From positions 1-35,337 of the forward strand of contig NZ_PKUQ01000004.1 in the NCBI RefSeq assembly GCF_002866925.1: a DNA stretch of 35,337 nucleotides. Reading direction: 5' to 3'. The DNA comes from Cohaesibacter celericrescens. GTDB taxonomy: Bacteria; Pseudomonadota; Alphaproteobacteria; Rhizobiales; Cohaesibacteraceae. Of the stretch, positions 27,695 to 34,993 are shown piece by piece. How positions within the stretch are numbered: the stretch's first letter is position 1; each line of letters begins with the position of its first letter. The notes below the pieces were generated by a model. The model saw only the letters and a program-made list of their open reading frames with translations, was not told where the DNA came from and made no database searches. The translations under genes were made by a program, and so were the position numbers.

Positions 27695-27967
27695 GTGACA
27701 AATCTTGATACTATTGCCATTGAAATATCAGTCGAGCTTGGATCTACGTCGATTCCGATCCATCAATTGCTGCGCATGGGGCGTGGTGCGGTGATCGAAC
27801 TTGATGCGCATGAAGAAGATGATTGCCTGATCAAAGCCAATGATATTCCTGTTGCGCTTGGTCAAGTCATTCTGCGCGGCGAGAAGGTGGGAATCTCCAT
27901 TACCAAGGTTCTCAACCGTAGTGCTGATTGGCGCCCTCTGCGTGGACTGCAAAGGGTGGATCGCTAG
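27695..27967 (+). CDS. fliN: FliN/SpoA-domain protein (flagellar motor switch FliN-like)
   Basis: Short SpoA-fold protein. FliN forms the base of the flagellar C-ring with FliM and binds the export ATPase complex through FliH. It has 90 residues with a GTG start. The core LGSTSIPIHQLLRMGRGAVI, then DIPVALGQVILRGEKVGISI, follows the FliN pattern, including the conserved (I/V)A.G.V...... (K/N).G(V/I).IT. It lacks the N-terminal extension of longer FliN proteins. It stands alone between lipB and tRNA-Leu with no flagellar neighbours, so it may be a second FliN or belong to a scattered flagellar set. Confidence 0.82.
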   Translation: MTNLDTIAIEISVELGSTSIPIHQLLRMGRGAVIELDAHEEDDCLIKANDIPVALGQVILRGEKVGISITKVLNRSADWRPLRGLQRVDR

Positions 27968-28079
27968 CCTTCAGGCCTAAAAGCGCTCGCAATATGACCG
28001 TCTCAAGTGCCTATATCGAAAATGCTTTCGCCAATGTCATCTAGATTCCACATTTGTTGTTGATCGCGGTGTTAATCGC

Positions 28080-28108
28080 TTGTGCAACAAAAGCTTATTT
28101 GTTAGTTA
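28080..28108 (+). promoter_or_regulatory. Possible tRNA-Leu promoter
   Basis: TTGTGC (28080-28085), 17-nt spacer, TAGTTA (28103-28108). The predicted start would lie about 35 nt before the mature tRNA. Both boxes are imperfect. Confidence 0.25.
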
Positions 28109-28148
28109 CACGCCACCAACAAGGTAAGTCCCTTGATGCTTTTGGCTT

Positions 28149-28235
28149 GCGGCCGTGGCGGAATTGGTAGACGCGCAGCGTTGAGGTCGCTGTGGGGTAA
28201 CACCCGTGGAAGTTCGAGTCTTCTCGGCCGCACCA
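28149..28235 (+). tRNA. tRNA-Leu (anticodon GAG)
   Basis: 87 nt with a long variable arm. The acceptor stem GCGGCCG (28149-28155) pairs with CGGCCGC (28225-28231), followed by A and an encoded CCA end (28233-28235 completes it). D arm TGGCGGAATTGGTAGACGC, anticodon stem CAGCG/CGCTG with loop TTGAGGT (anticodon GAG at 28183-28185), T arm with GTTCGAGTC. It reads CUC/CUU Leu codons. tRNA-Leu genes are common integration sites; mobile-element remnants follow. Confidence 0.96.
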
Positions 28236-28240
28236 AAAGG

Positions 28241-28258
28241 TCTCACAACTTATTGAGA
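28241..28258 (+). other. Short inverted repeat after tRNA-Leu
   Basis: TCTCA (28241-28245) and TGAGA (28254-28258) flank an 8-nt spacer. No U-run directly follows, so it is at best a weak terminator. Confidence 0.25.
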
Positions 28259-28338
28259 TGATTGGATTTTGATAGCTGTGGCTCTTTGAGTCCACCACTC
28301 AGCCCACCGATTTCTTTGTATTGGGGGCTAGGCAAGTT

Positions 28339-28503
28339 TCATTTCCTGAAATTAGGTATATATGAGAGCGTTCCACGCTTAATAATGGAATAATCATCAG
28401 CTTTGACATGTCGATAAAGGGTGGGTTTGCTGATGCCAAGCAGCTTGACCGCCGCTGAGATGCGGATCATTGCTGGTCTTGGTGAATAGTTTTTCTCTTC
28501 CAT
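28339..28503 (-). pseudogene. Helix-turn-helix remnant, resolvase/recombinase-like C-terminus
   Basis: A 54-codon frame on the minus strand (ATG at 28503, TGA at 28341-28339). It contains ISAAVKLLGISKPTLYRHVK, a helix-turn-helix of the kind found at the C-terminus of serine resolvases/invertases and in some other regulators. No catalytic recombinase domain precedes it: a stop codon lies 57 nt upstream in frame. I read it as the surviving tail of a mobile-element gene. A small intact HTH protein is the alternative. Confidence 0.45.
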
Positions 28504-28589
28504 CGGTCTTGTCAGAGGAAATTGACTTGAGATGGGCAGGGAGCTGACTTACTCATCATAGGATGACGAAACGCTCTCCATTTTGCACT

Positions 28590-28931
28590 TTCAAAACCAG
28601 CCCTGATACCATTTGGTTTTGGTGGAAAAGGTTCGGGCCAATCGTTGCATCGGAGATCCGGACAAAACGAGTTGCAAGGTTGCGATTCTGGTCACAATGA
28701 CTAAGTATTGGAATCCAATGCCGCCAACTGCCGTGATCGCAAGGTGGTATTGAAATTCGTCAATAACTCCATGAAACGCCATGGGCGCCCGTTTTCGATG
28801 ATAACAGACAAGTTACGATCCTACGGCGTTGCGATGAGGGCGATCAGCAACGCAGCCTCTATAACAGAATTAATTTTAACCTGAACCGCGGTGCGGCTCT
28901 CGCAGCATGGCGCGGTCTTTGTGCGGCATAA
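28590..28931 (+). pseudogene. Degenerate IS6-family transposase remnant
   Basis: Pieces of an IS6-type DDE transposase are readable on + in shifting frames. TIWFWWKRFGPIVASEIRTK is at 28608-28667. ESNAANCRDRKVVLKFVNNS starts at 28711 and runs on into MKRHGRPFSMITDKLRSYGV, which includes the second catalytic Asp in ITDKLRSYG. The C-terminal NLNRGAALAAWRGLCAA ends at TAA 28929-28931. The N-terminal part, the first Asp and the Glu region are missing, with internal deletions and stops. It is inactive. Terminal inverted repeats were not found. Confidence 0.8.
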
Positions 28932-29067
28932 CAATCAGGGCCGATGGCCTTCTTGGGTCAGATTCAGGTTTGTCTGGTAATGCCAAACAGGAAGCGAGAC
29001 TGACAGGTATGGCTCTGGTTCGACAGCAAAGGCTATGCGGTCAAACCGAGGTGTCTCCGTAATAACT
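28932..29067. other. Gap after the IS6 remnant, no gene seen
   Basis: 136 nt between the transposase remnant and the minus-strand SDR stop. I see no complete gene, repeat or clear terminator here; it may include further decayed insertion sequence. Confidence 0.3.
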
Positions 29068-29772
29068 TCATACCGCACGGGTCAATCCGCCATCGATACG
29101 CAGATTTTGGCCAGTTACGTAGCCGCCACCTTCAGAGGCCAAAAACGAAATCGCTGATGACACTTCTTGTGCCTGTCCATAACGCCCCATTGGAATGCGA
29201 GCCTTGCGGTCTGCTGTTTCAGGAAGGCTGTCGATGAAACCTGGCAAGATATTGTTCATACGAATATTGTCAGCGGCATATTGGTCTGAATAGAGTTTGG
29301 TGAAGGCTGCTAAGCCTGCCCGAAACACACCCGAAGTCGGGAACAATGGATCTGGCTCAAAGGCAGCAAAGGTCGAAATGTTGATAATTGTGCCGCCGCC
29401 CTGGGCCTGCATAAAAGGCGTGACCAGCCGGACCGGACGAATAACATTCATCAGGTAAACTTCCATGCCCGTGTGCCAATCGTCATCAGAGATTTCCAGT
29501 ACTGGCCCTTTGGGGCCGTGGCCCGCTGAATTGACTAACGCATCCACGCGGCCCCAACGTTCTACAGCGCCTTGAACCAATGCGGACAAGGCGTCAGGAT
29601 CAGAGTTGGAACCTGTCACACCAAAGCCATCCAATTCATTTCCGAGCGCCTCGCCTTTACCAGATGACGACAAAACACCTACCTTAAATCCGTCTGCAGC
29701 CAATCGGCGGGCTGCATCTGCGCCCATTCCACTTCCACCTGCGGTAATGAGGGCTACTTTTTCTACTGTCAT
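29068..29772 (-). CDS. Short-chain dehydrogenase/reductase-like protein with replaced active site
   Basis: Rossmann-fold SDR of 234 residues. The cofactor loop is TAGGSGMG (10-17) and the NNAG motif is NSAGHG at 81-86. By alignment with FabG around AGLAAFTK, the catalytic Ser position is Thr134 (Ser133 adjacent), Tyr is Ser147, Lys is Arg151 and the structural Asn is Tyr106. The C-terminal GGGYVTGQNLRIDGGLTRA is normal, so the fold is intact. It may be non-catalytic, use other residues, or be a binding or sensing protein. GAAGGAGA precedes the ATG. It is divergent from the LysR gene. Confidence 0.85.
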   Translation of the reverse strand: MTVEKVALITAGGSGMGADAARRLAADGFKVGVLSSSGKGEALGNELDGFGVTGSNSDPDALSALVQGAVERWGRVDALVNSAGHGPKGPVLEISDDDWHTGMEVYLMNVIRPVRLVTPFMQAQGGGTIINISTFAAFEPDPLFPTSGVFRAGLAAFTKLYSDQYAADNIRMNNILPGFIDSLPETADRKARIPMGRYGQAQEVSSAISFLASEGGGYVTGQNLRIDGGLTRAV

Positions 29773-29871
29773 TTTTTTCTCCTTCGTTGACCTTTCTCTC
29801 TTGATAGATCAGAAAAGCATTAATCTCCCGCTAGAATTGATGTTTCTTGATTGTAGGAATACTATTGCCAG
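29773..29871. promoter_or_regulatory. Divergent SDR/LysR promoter region
   Basis: 99-nt gap with the usual layout of a LysR gene facing its target. It contains TGATagATCA (29802-29811). Specific -35/-10 and T-N11-A boxes could not be assigned with confidence. Confidence 0.35.
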
Positions 29872-30744
29872 ATGTCTCAACTCCCTCCTTTGAATGGACT
29901 GCGCGCGTTTGAAATGGCAGGCCGCAGCCTGAACTTCCGTGCCGCAGCGGATGAACTGGGCGTCACTCAAGGTGCCGTCGCTCAGCAAGTACGCCAACTT
30001 GAAGCGCATCTAGGGTTACAGTTGTTTGAAAGATTGCCCAAAGGGCTGGCGTTCACATCTCCAGGTCGAACCTATCACGTGAATGTCGCGGCTGCGTTTG
30101 AGGCGCTCCGCAATGCGACCGACCATTTAATGCCAGACTCAGGCAAAGTCCTTGTCAGCGTCACGCCAACGTTCGCAGCAAAATGGCTTATTCCCAACCT
30201 GCCTGATTTTTCGGCTAAACACCCTGAGATCGACCTTAGCATTCTCGCAACAGAAAAGGTGTCAAGTTTTCACGGGGACGCGATCGATCTTGCTGTAAGG
30301 CAAGGTGAGCCGCCCTTTGGCGCTTCTTTGGATGCCCACCTTCTGTTTCGTCAAGAGGTCGTTGCAGTGGCTGCGCCAAGTCTTGTTGAAGGGGAAATTA
30401 TACCAGTGAGTGCGGACGCAATGTCCTGTCTGCCCAAGCTTCATGACACCCATGACCTTTGGCCCGAATTTCTCAGGCTGAACAATATTGAAGATAAGGG
30501 AGGTCATGGATTGCGCCTTAGCCAAACGTCGCTGGCAGTGGATGCGGCTCTTTTGGGGCAGGGCGTTGCTCTCGTAAGTCGTTTTCTTGTGACAGCGGAG
30601 ATTGCGGCCAAAAGTCTGATACAGATCACTCCAGATACGATGTCCGGCAGACAGGATTTTTATCTGCTTGCCAAGCGCAAATCCAGGCATAACCCTGCAG
30701 TTGATGCCGCGATAACTTGGTTTTTGGCGCAAGCCGAGCGATAA
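29872..30744 (+). CDS. LysR-family transcriptional regulator, GcvA-like
   Basis: 290 residues. The N-terminal winged HTH (about 6-65) starts LPPLNGLRAFEMAGRSLNFR, with AADELGVTQGAVAQQVRQLE as the recognition segment. This is the GcvA/AmpR-like subgroup. The effector-binding domain (about 90-290) includes VSVTPTFAAKWLIPNLPDFS and DLAVRQGEPPF. It is divergent from the altered SDR gene, which is its likely target. The effector is unknown. Confidence 0.92.
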   Translation: MSQLPPLNGLRAFEMAGRSLNFRAAADELGVTQGAVAQQVRQLEAHLGLQLFERLPKGLAFTSPGRTYHVNVAAAFEALRNATDHLMPDSGKVLVSVTPTFAAKWLIPNLPDFSAKHPEIDLSILATEKVSSFHGDAIDLAVRQGEPPFGASLDAHLLFRQEVVAVAAPSLVEGEIIPVSADAMSCLPKLHDTHDLWPEFLRLNNIEDKGGHGLRLSQTSLAVDAALLGQGVALVSRFLVTAEIAAKSLIQITPDTMSGRQDFYLLAKRKSRHNPAVDAAITWFLAQAER

Positions 30745-31045
30745 TTTCTCAAACTCCACATTTCGCCAGAGAGATCGTACGCACGCTTCGTTTGACCGGC
30801 AGTAAATTTTTTGCACCAAAATGTTGCGTAATATATCGATGTTCGCTGTGCCGAGGGCGCTGTGCTGCATTCTAAGCGCGGCGAATGGCAGGAGCGGGCC
30901 GAATTCGCTAATCCTTGATGTCGAAAAACTCAGCTGGAATTGCAATATCATTGGTGTGCTTCAACACCATGCACAGCTGTGTCTAAAGAGGTTCTGCTCT
31001 GAGGCCAAATAGACCAATTCGACAGGGAATAAAGACACCTGACGC
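30745..31045. other. Non-coding stretch after the first LysR gene
   Basis: About 300 nt with no gene I can support on either strand. The open frames that cross it are extensions of antisense frames of the LysR gene and have no recognisable domain or ribosome binding site. It may contain decayed sequence. Confidence 0.35.
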
Positions 31046-31103
31046 AAAAAATCGGAGGGTTTGGGTGCCGGACTCGCACATTCAGTATAGGCCAAACCCT
31101 CCG
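31046..31103 (-). terminator. Terminator of the quinone-oxidoreductase-like gene
   Basis: Read on the minus strand: CGGAGGGTTTGG, a 27-nt loop, CCAAACCCTCCG (31103 to 31053), then ATTTTTTG. The 12-bp stem is perfect and the loop holds a second small stem (GTGC/GCAC). It begins 25 nt after the stop of the minus-strand gene. Confidence 0.8.
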
Positions 31104-31128
31104 GTGATTTAGTTCAATTTGGCAAGTA

Positions 31129-32115
31129 TCACACTTCTACAACGACCTTACCAATTGCCTTACCACTCGAAAGGCGAGCATATGCATCGCCAACCTCTGG
31201 CAAACCAAATTCTTGTTCATCTAAAAGTGGTTTTAAAGCACCTGCATCGATAATTGTTGCAAGTTTGCTCAAAATGTCACCATGGGCTTGGCGGTTGTGA
31301 TTATGCAGCATTGGTAGCAACATGAACACAATGTGCAACGACAATCCTTTGACGTGCGCAGGCGAGAGATCTATTTCCAACAGAGCAACAGTAGAGGCGA
31401 TATTTCCGTTGAGTGCCGCTGCTTCGAACGAGTTGCTCATATTGGCACCGCCAACAGTATCAAAAATGAGCTCGAACCCAGCTCCGTCTGTGTATTTTGC
31501 GACGTAATCAGCAATCTTTTCGACAGCAAAGTCAATTGGTGTCGCACCAAAGCTTTTGATGACGTCAATCTGTTTGTCGCCGGTGCCGGTTGCATAAACA
31601 TCGGCGCCGAAATGCTTGGCCAGTTGCAAGGCAACATGTCCAACACCGCCTGCGCCACCTTGTACAAGAATCTTTTGCCCGGCAGTGATACCCGCACGCT
31701 GCAGTCCCTCATAGGCTGTAATTCCAACCAATGGCATGGCTGCAGCTTCTCGCATTGAGATTGATTTCGGCTTGTGCGCTATCAGTTGGGTATCCACTGT
31801 CATGAACTCTGCCAAAGCACCCTGAAAATCGGCCAGACCACCCGCGCAGCCATAGACTGCATCCCCTATAGCAAATCCGCTTACGTCACTGCCTACTGCG
31901 GAAACCGTTCCCGCAAAATCCATACCAAGGACAGCAGGCAGGGCAGGGGACAACGGCAAATCACTGCCCATTGCCCGGATCATCGTATCAACCGTGTTTA
32001 CGCTTGTTGCCGCAATTTTCACAACGACATGGCCTGCCTTTGCTACAGGGTCAGGGAGATCAGCCGCTTCGAACATAGCGGCTTCACCGTAGGAATTCAG
32101 GATCATGGCTTTCAT
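31129..32115 (-). CDS. Zinc-independent MDR, quinone oxidoreductase (QOR)-like
   Basis: Medium-chain dehydrogenase/reductase of 328 residues. The GroES-like N-domain (1-125) has VLGMDFAGTVSAVGSDVSGF but no Cys/His zinc ligands. The NAD(P)H Rossmann motif is GGAGGVGHVALQLAKHFGAD from residue 153, and IFDTVGGANM is the second family mark. Members reduce quinones or alpha,beta-unsaturated carbonyls with NADPH. GGAG stands 8 nt before the ATG. It is 95 nt after the SDR of the same strand, with its own palindromes in between. Confidence 0.88.
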   Translation of the reverse strand: MKAMILNSYGEAAMFEAADLPDPVAKAGHVVVKIAATSVNTVDTMIRAMGSDLPLSPALPAVLGMDFAGTVSAVGSDVSGFAIGDAVYGCAGGLADFQGALAEFMTVDTQLIAHKPKSISMREAAAMPLVGITAYEGLQRAGITAGQKILVQGGAGGVGHVALQLAKHFGADVYATGTGDKQIDVIKSFGATPIDFAVEKIADYVAKYTDGAGFELIFDTVGGANMSNSFEAAALNGNIASTVALLEIDLSPAHVKGLSLHIVFMLLPMLHNHNRQAHGDILSKLATIIDAGALKPLLDEQEFGLPEVGDAYARLSSGKAIGKVVVEV

Positions 32116-32150
32116 AGGGGATACTCCAGAGTAGATGAATGTGATCCCCT
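32116..32150 (-). promoter_or_regulatory. Hairpin enclosing the ribosome binding site of the MDR gene
   Basis: AGGGGAT (32116-32122 on +) and ATCCCCT (32144-32150) can form a 7-bp stem in the minus-strand mRNA. One arm abuts the ATG, and the GGAG ribosome binding site lies in the loop. This could gate translation, or the pair could be a DNA operator. Confidence 0.4.
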
Positions 32151-32160
32151 AAGTATTATA

Positions 32161-32177
32161 TTATATATACGATATAA
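32161..32177. promoter_or_regulatory. Palindrome in the SDR-MDR gap
   Basis: TTATAT (32161-32166), 5 nt, ATATAA (32172-32177), inside a very AT-rich stretch that may also carry the MDR promoter on the minus strand. It has the form of a repressor operator, but low complexity makes chance likely. Confidence 0.3.
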
Positions 32178-32210
32178 ACGTGGATGTTTAGAATTCACTT
32201 TCCTGATTAT

Positions 32211-32999
32211 CTATATAATTGATGCGATAACATCGGTGATGCCCGTCATCACTGCCTTGCTATGTTGGGAATCTAGGGCAGCGGAATGTGGAGCCGAAAA
32301 TTGTCCTGCATCATTGTCAAAATACTTGCCGGACGCATCAGAGAATTCATCGTCCAGAGCCGCACGGCACAATATGTCAGCACCAATTGAGAGATCATTT
32401 CCAGCAATGCCAAAGCCCTCTTTGACCATTTTTGAGGCGAGCAAAGATCCTGGATTGACCGCGATGATTGTCGGCCCCTCGGGCCGTGTTTTAGCCAGTT
32501 CCCGTGTCCAAATTGTTATCGCTAGCTTGCTTTGCGCATAAGCTTCCATGTCATTAAGGGAGCTTTTTCCTGCGAGAGCGGACATGTTTACACGGGCTTG
32601 AGCAGCAGATGACAAGTTCACAACCCGGCCGTCTTTGGGCATGATTGCTAAAAGAGCTGTTGTCAGCATATAGGGCGCAACTGCATTCACGACAAAGCGG
32701 ATGTCGTGACCCGTTTGTGTCTTCGTTTGTGGGGCTTTTAGAATACCTGCATTATTGATCAGCACATCCAGATTGTCATGTTCAGCAAGGATCGTCTTTG
32801 CCATAGCATCTACGTCCTTTAGACTTGTAAAATCGGCAAGATAGCCCGCGGATGTGCCACCCACTTCTTTTAGCGCTGAAGCAAGTTTGGCCGCATTGCG
32901 ACCATGCAGCAGGATCTTGTGTCCTTGACGGGCTAAAGTCTTGGCGGTCAACAGACCTATGCCATCGGTGGCCCCTGTTATCAAAATCGTTTTGCTCAT
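32211..32999 (-). CDS. Short-chain dehydrogenase/reductase, retinol dehydrogenase-like
   Basis: Classical SDR of 262 residues. TGATDGIG at 8-15 binds the cofactor, HGRN near 32-35 suggests NADP preference, NNAG is at 82-85, catalytic Ser131 in VVNLSSAAQ, and Tyr154-x3-Lys158 in YAQSK. The overall pattern is like retinol dehydrogenase/WW-domain oxidoreductase type SDRs. The substrate is unknown. Its start lies 12 nt after the stop of the LLM monooxygenase gene, so both are probably in one transcript. Confidence 0.9.
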   Translation of the reverse strand: MSKTILITGATDGIGLLTAKTLARQGHKILLHGRNAAKLASALKEVGGTSAGYLADFTSLKDVDAMAKTILAEHDNLDVLINNAGILKAPQTKTQTGHDIRFVVNAVAPYMLTTALLAIMPKDGRVVNLSSAAQARVNMSALAGKSSLNDMEAYAQSKLAITIWTRELAKTRPEGPTIIAVNPGSLLASKMVKEGFGIAGNDLSIGADILCRAALDDEFSDASGKYFDNDAGQFSAPHSAALDSQHSKAVMTGITDVIASII

Positions 33000-33011
33000 G
33001 TGCTTGCCCTT

Positions 33012-33980
33012 CTATGCCGTAAAGCCCGGCAGAACTTCATCTGCCAACCGTTTGAGAGTTGTTTCGATATCCGCGCTGTTGAAACGCAGGTTTAGTGCCA
33101 CATGGTTGATACCAAGGGCGCGTATTTCTTCTAGATAGCTGCACAGAAAACGGGACCCAGATCGAAAGCCCAGATGGATAGGATGCGCAGCTGCATTTGT
33201 GTCTTCTAGCAAGTCGATATAGAGGGATTGCATTACGGGTTTGTCTTTCCCTCCCGCATCAGCCACACGCCTGCGGTAGTCCGTAACGACTCGCCCTTGC
33301 GATATGGCATCGCGTGGATAGGTCATCCAGCCATCGCCATTTTGTGCAATCCAGTCAGGGTGTTGTTGGCTACCGCCCGTAATCAGCAACGGAAGACGTG
33401 ATCCTTCAGGTTTTGGCAGCAAGTCCATGTTGCCTGTTAGACTGCCATAACCATTCTCAAATTGCGGGTAGTGGGTTGATGCAGCACGGATATAATCTAC
33501 GCTGTCACGAAAGCGCTCCCCTCTGTCAGGAAAGCTACTGTTTAGCGCGGGATATTCATCCGGCCGATCACCCGAAGCGACTCCCAACAACAACCTTCCG
33601 CCCGACATCACATCAGCCGAAGCCGCTGCTTTGGCCACGTGGGCTGGGTGGCGAAGGGGTAGGACAACGCTGGCCACACCAAGCGCAATATGGTGTGTTG
33701 TAGCTGACAACGCCCCAAGATAGACAAAGGGGTCGTAAATCTGCCCTGCATCGCCAAAGCTGGGTACATTAAAGGGTACATCTCGCAACCAGAGTGCCGA
33801 AAAGCCAAGCTCTTCAGCCAATTGTGCCCGTGCAATATGGCCGGTCATATCAGGTACCGGGCTGTCTGCATATTGCACGATAGGGACCACGAGTCCGATG
33901 CTCAAACGACTGGGCTTGAAGGTTCTGTTGTATCCTGGATTGATCAGCTCAAATTCAGTTGCTGTGCTCATCGTGTTCAT
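33012..33980 (-). CDS. Luciferase-like (LLM) flavin-dependent oxidoreductase, BA3436-type
   Basis: TIM-barrel flavin monooxygenase family protein of 322 residues. The segments RLSIGLVVPIVQYADSPVPD, LAEELGFSALWLRDVPF, FGDAGQIYDPFVYLGALSAT and GVASGDRPDEYPALNSSFPD match the BA3436 (TIGR03571) subgroup from memory. A start at 33980 is preceded by AGGA; another ATG three codons later is possible. Such enzymes oxidise small organics with reduced FMN from a partner reductase; the substrate is unknown. It is divergent from a LysR gene and followed by an SDR. Confidence 0.88.
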   Translation of the reverse strand: MNTMSTATEFELINPGYNRTFKPSRLSIGLVVPIVQYADSPVPDMTGHIARAQLAEELGFSALWLRDVPFNVPSFGDAGQIYDPFVYLGALSATTHHIALGVASVVLPLRHPAHVAKAAASADVMSGGRLLLGVASGDRPDEYPALNSSFPDRGERFRDSVDYIRAASTHYPQFENGYGSLTGNMDLLPKPEGSRLPLLITGGSQQHPDWIAQNGDGWMTYPRDAISQGRVVTDYRRRVADAGGKDKPVMQSLYIDLLEDTNAAAHPIHLGFRSGSRFLCSYLEEIRALGINHVALNLRFNSADIETTLKRLADEVLPGFTA

Positions 33981-34078
33981 TTCAAGAGTCCTATTGCCTT
34001 CGTCTTCCCCTATATTATAGTTACGTCAGAATATATAAATGGGTTCATTTTTGTATCAGAATTCGGAAATAGTATATA
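33981..34078. promoter_or_regulatory. Divergent LLM/LysR promoter region
   Basis: 98-nt AT-rich gap. TATAAT is seen on the minus strand at 34014-34019 without a clear -35, and ATATATAA runs on + at 34031-34038. AGTATATAATGG leads directly into the LysR ATG, so the LysR transcript may be almost leaderless or use a weak ribosome binding site (GGAAATAG). Confidence 0.4.
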
Positions 34079-34993
34079 ATGGATACGGATAGTCTTCGCC
34101 TTTTTGTTCTCGCGGCAGAGAAATTGAATATCAGCGCAGCAGGCCGGTCCCTGGGGCTTGCGCCTGCGGTTGCCAGTGCCCGACTTGCCAAATTGGAAAT
34201 CGAAGTGGGTGCTGACCTGTTGCATCGTTCTACCCGTAAGGTGTCTCTTTCACTTCAAGGTGCTGAATTTTTACCATTTGCGCGAGAAATTCTTCAACAA
34301 TCCGATGCAGGATTGGCTGCCTTGGGACAGGGTAAGTCAAATGCCACTGGAACATTGAGATTCACCGCACCCAGCACTTTTGCACAATTGCATATCGCGC
34401 CGATTTTGCCTGATTTTCAAAGTGAACATCCCGACGTCACGTTGGACTTGCGGTTATCTGACGTACAGTTCGATCTGATTGAAGGCAGTTTTGATCTAGC
34501 TCTGCGAAACTCATCCCTAGATGATTCAAACCTGAAGGGTCGAAAGCTCGCGAATGACAGACGTATACTCTGTGCATCTCCAGCCTATCTGCGCGATCAC
34601 GGAACACCACAGATGCCCGATGATCTAGCCCGGCACTATCTTATAGCTTTTCGTGACCAGAAAGCGCGCCCTTTGATCGGACGTGATGGGCAAACCTCCG
34701 AATTCGACCCACGCAAAGGCTTGGGGCGCATAATTCTCGATGACGGGTTAAGTCAGAAAATTGTCACCTGTGCGGGCGCTGGTATTTCTTCCAATTCCAT
34801 CTGGAGTGTTTATCAAGAAATCAAGGATGGCCGGCTTATTCAGATACTGCCAGACTATGAAATAGCGGATAAAACGGCACTTTGGCTGGTGTATCCAAAG
34901 ACCAACGTACTTTCGCCAAAAGTGCGTGTGTTTATGGATTTCCTTCTAAAGCGCATTGGAAAATCACCCATATGGGACAATCTCGCAATCTGA
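34079..34993 (+). CDS. LysR-family transcriptional regulator
   Basis: 304 residues. The HTH (about 3-62) reads DTDSLRLFVLAAEKLNISAA with GRSLGLAPAVASARLAKLE. The effector domain (about 90-295) has GTLRFTAPSTFAQLHIAPIL and LALRNSSLDDSNLKGRKLAN, the pattern of the CrgA/YafC-like subgroup. It is divergent from the LLM-SDR-MDR genes and is their likely regulator. No strong Shine-Dalgarno sequence lies before its ATG. Confidence 0.92.
   Translation: MDTDSLRLFVLAAEKLNISAAGRSLGLAPAVASARLAKLEIEVGADLLHRSTRKVSLSLQGAEFLPFAREILQQSDAGLAALGQGKSNATGTLRFTAPSTFAQLHIAPILPDFQSEHPDVTLDLRLSDVQFDLIEGSFDLALRNSSLDDSNLKGRKLANDRRILCASPAYLRDHGTPQMPDDLARHYLIAFRDQKARPLIGRDGQTSEFDPRKGLGRIILDDGLSQKIVTCAGAGISSNSIWSVYQEIKDGRLIQILPDYEIADKTALWLVYPKTNVLSPKVRVFMDFLLKRIGKSPIWDNLAI

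Noticed and set aside
28095..28298. Minus-strand frame with GREDSNFHGCYPTATSTLRVYQ
   Set aside because: It is the antisense translation of tRNA-Leu, a well-known false gene in annotations.
30262..30951. 229-codon minus-strand frame overlapping the first LysR gene
   Set aside because: Most of it is antisense to the LysR effector domain and the rest has no recognisable domain or ribosome binding site.
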